Shown here: piece by piece, positions 62,993 through 64,000 of the stretch
Numbering within the stretch: position 1 is the stretch's first letter
How the letters are laid out: each line of letters begins with the position of its first letter
DNA from: Mesorhizobium sp. J8
GTDB lineage: Bacteria; Pseudomonadota; Alphaproteobacteria; Rhizobiales; Rhizobiaceae
DNA length: 64,000 nt
Reading direction: 5' to 3'
Assembly (NCBI RefSeq): GCF_016591715.1
Contig: NZ_AP024109.1
Coordinates: forward strand, 62,001-126,000
The notes under the pieces: generated by a model
Told to the model about the DNA's origin: nothing
Databases searched by the model: none
Seen by the model: the letters and a program-made list of their open reading frames with translations, nothing else
Position numbers and translations under genes: made by a program

Positions 62993-63919
62993 TCAAACGG
63001 TCGCTTCGATAGGCTCGGCAAGCTTCGGATTGGCGCGCGCGGCGATCAGGCAGCCGGCGACGATGAGGCATGCGCCCGCCAGCGTGGTCCAGGCCACCTT
63101 CTCGCCGAAGAAGAACCAGCCAAGCGCGATCGCCCAGATGAAGGCCGAGTATTCGGTCGGGATCAGATATTGCGCTTCGGCACGGGCGTAGGCCCAGCTC
63201 ATCAGGAATTGCCCGGCGAGCGACAGCAGCGCCACCCCGGCCAAGGGAGGCCAGAGATCGCGTGGCAGCGCGACCGCGAGCCACGGTGCTGCGAGGCTAA
63301 GGATGATCGCGACGAAGAGGTTCTGGAACAGCATGATCTCGACCGGTTTGGCCAGCAGCGCCTGTTGCCGGGAGAGGATCAGATTGTAGGCATAGAACAC
63401 CGTCGATGCGAGCACCGCGGCCGTGCCGAGAAGGGCATCCTGCGAGTGGCTTGCCGCCCCGAACTGGCCGGCCAGGATGATCGCGACGCCCGCCATGCCG
63501 GCCAGAGACGCCCAGACCGCTTGCCGCCTTATGCGCTCGCCCAGCAGCAATGCCGCGAGGAAAAGCGCGAACAGCGGCGCGACGAAGCTGAGCCCGATCG
63601 CCTCGGCGATCGGCAGCCTGGCCAGACCCCAGAAGAACAAGACCAGGACGATGCCGACGATCGCGGCGCGCAGCGCATGCAGGCCCAGCACCGGAAAGGC
63701 GGGCTTCGAACGCGAGCCCGCCGACCACGCCGCGCCTGCCACCAAGGTGGCAACCACGCTGCGCCACAGCAGTGTGTTGTAGACGCCGACGGCGATGGTC
63801 AGCGACTTCATGGCCGCGTCCATGCCGGACAAAAGAAAGATCGCCAGCGCGCATATGAGCACCGGGATCGTCGGCGAAACGGCGCCGGTCAGGCTGGATG
63901 TCTTCACGGCTTCGCTCAT
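62993..63919 (-). CDS. EamA/DMT family transporter
   Basis: 308 residues with ten predicted helices in two EamA repeats (PVLICALAIFLLSGMDAAMK, LLWRSVVATLVAGAAW, ALRAAIVGIVLVLFFWGLA, AIGLSFVAPLFALFLAALLLGE and so on; second repeat with SAFIWAIALGWFFFGE). It probably exports a metabolite or amino acid. The ATG at 63919 fits the family; a longer frame to 63994 looks non-coding. The last 81 bases of the window hold no recognisable gene. Confidence 0.88.
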   Translation of the reverse strand: MSEAVKTSSLTGAVSPTIPVLICALAIFLLSGMDAAMKSLTIAVGVYNTLLWRSVVATLVAGAAWSAGSRSKPAFPVLGLHALRAAIVGIVLVLFFWGLARLPIAEAIGLSFVAPLFALFLAALLLGERIRRQAVWASLAGMAGVAIILAGQFGAASHSQDALLGTAAVLASTVFYAYNLILSRQQALLAKPVEIMLFQNLFVAIILSLAAPWLAVALPRDLWPPLAGVALLSLAGQFLMSWAYARAEAQYLIPTEYSAFIWAIALGWFFFGEKVAWTTLAGACLIVAGCLIAARANPKLAEPIEATV

Positions 63920-64000
63920 GTGACGGATGCGAGCCGGATAGTGCGGAGCAAGCGGCGAAGCCAAGATGGCAGCGCTGCCGATGTGACGGTCCAATGCCGG

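Overview
The window looks like chromosomal DNA of an alphaproteobacterium of the order Hyphomicrobiales (Rhizobiales), most likely Mesorhizobium or a close relative. The reasons are the high G+C, a one-step phospholipid N-methyltransferase beside dnaKJ, malate synthase G, a De Ley-Doudoroff type galactose operon, and several families of rhizobial intergenic palindromic repeats. The genus is inferred from recognition of these features, not from a database search.

Layout. 1-6.9 kb: start of a cation-diffusion transporter, a tiny Lys/Pro-rich protein, a guanidine-II riboswitch with its SMR exporter, a charged coiled-coil protein, two luciferase-like oxidoreductases, an AI-2E permease, an arylamine N-acetyltransferase and an inositol-phosphatase family enzyme. 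6.9-12 kb: a LacI regulator divergent from a three-gene sugar ABC importer, with matching operator palindromes at both promoters. 12-20.6 kb: dnaK and dnaJ, pmtA, an FMN reductase, pyrF, a DUF1330 protein, LtrA and an ATP-grasp protein. 20.7-23.9 kb: a tightly overlapped sugar-acid operon (SDR dehydrogenase, dgoK, dgoA, lactonase). 24-31.3 kb: a GGDEF-EAL protein, a GT-C-like membrane protein divergent from GT2 and GtrA genes, gshB and a GT8 gene. 31.4-43 kb: YifB, a TetR unit with a perfect operator, malate synthase G, a hydantoinase A homologue, a double-CDGSH protein and several small membrane or secreted proteins. 43.1-45.9 kb: an A/T-richer island with a ParB/Srx-like protein, an adenine methylase and a small unknown protein. 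46-64 kb: lepA, a TadE/G-like protein, a secreted thioredoxin-like / Met-rich / MsrA group, an ABC-2 exporter, a MarR-GNAT pair, phoX with a Pho-box-like site, a PAP2 phosphatase, an XRE-SulP unit and a DMT exporter.

Three things stand out. (1) Eight palindromic intergenic elements lie between 24 and 51 kb. Two of them carry a DUF559 (VSR-like) endonuclease gene exactly between inverted arms of about 50-58 bp, and three gene-less versions of the same two types lie nearby. The mismatches between arms that I checked are compensatory, so each arm's hairpins are kept. This suggests an endonuclease-carrying palindromic mobile element with MITE-like derivatives. (2) Three neighbouring genes encode exported proteins: a CxxC DUF1223 protein, a protein with 11 Met in 77 mature residues, and a single-Cys MsrA with a Tat-like signal. 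Together they could form an envelope methionine-oxidation sink and repair set. (3) The ParB/Srx-methylase island is a candidate modification or defence module of unknown function.
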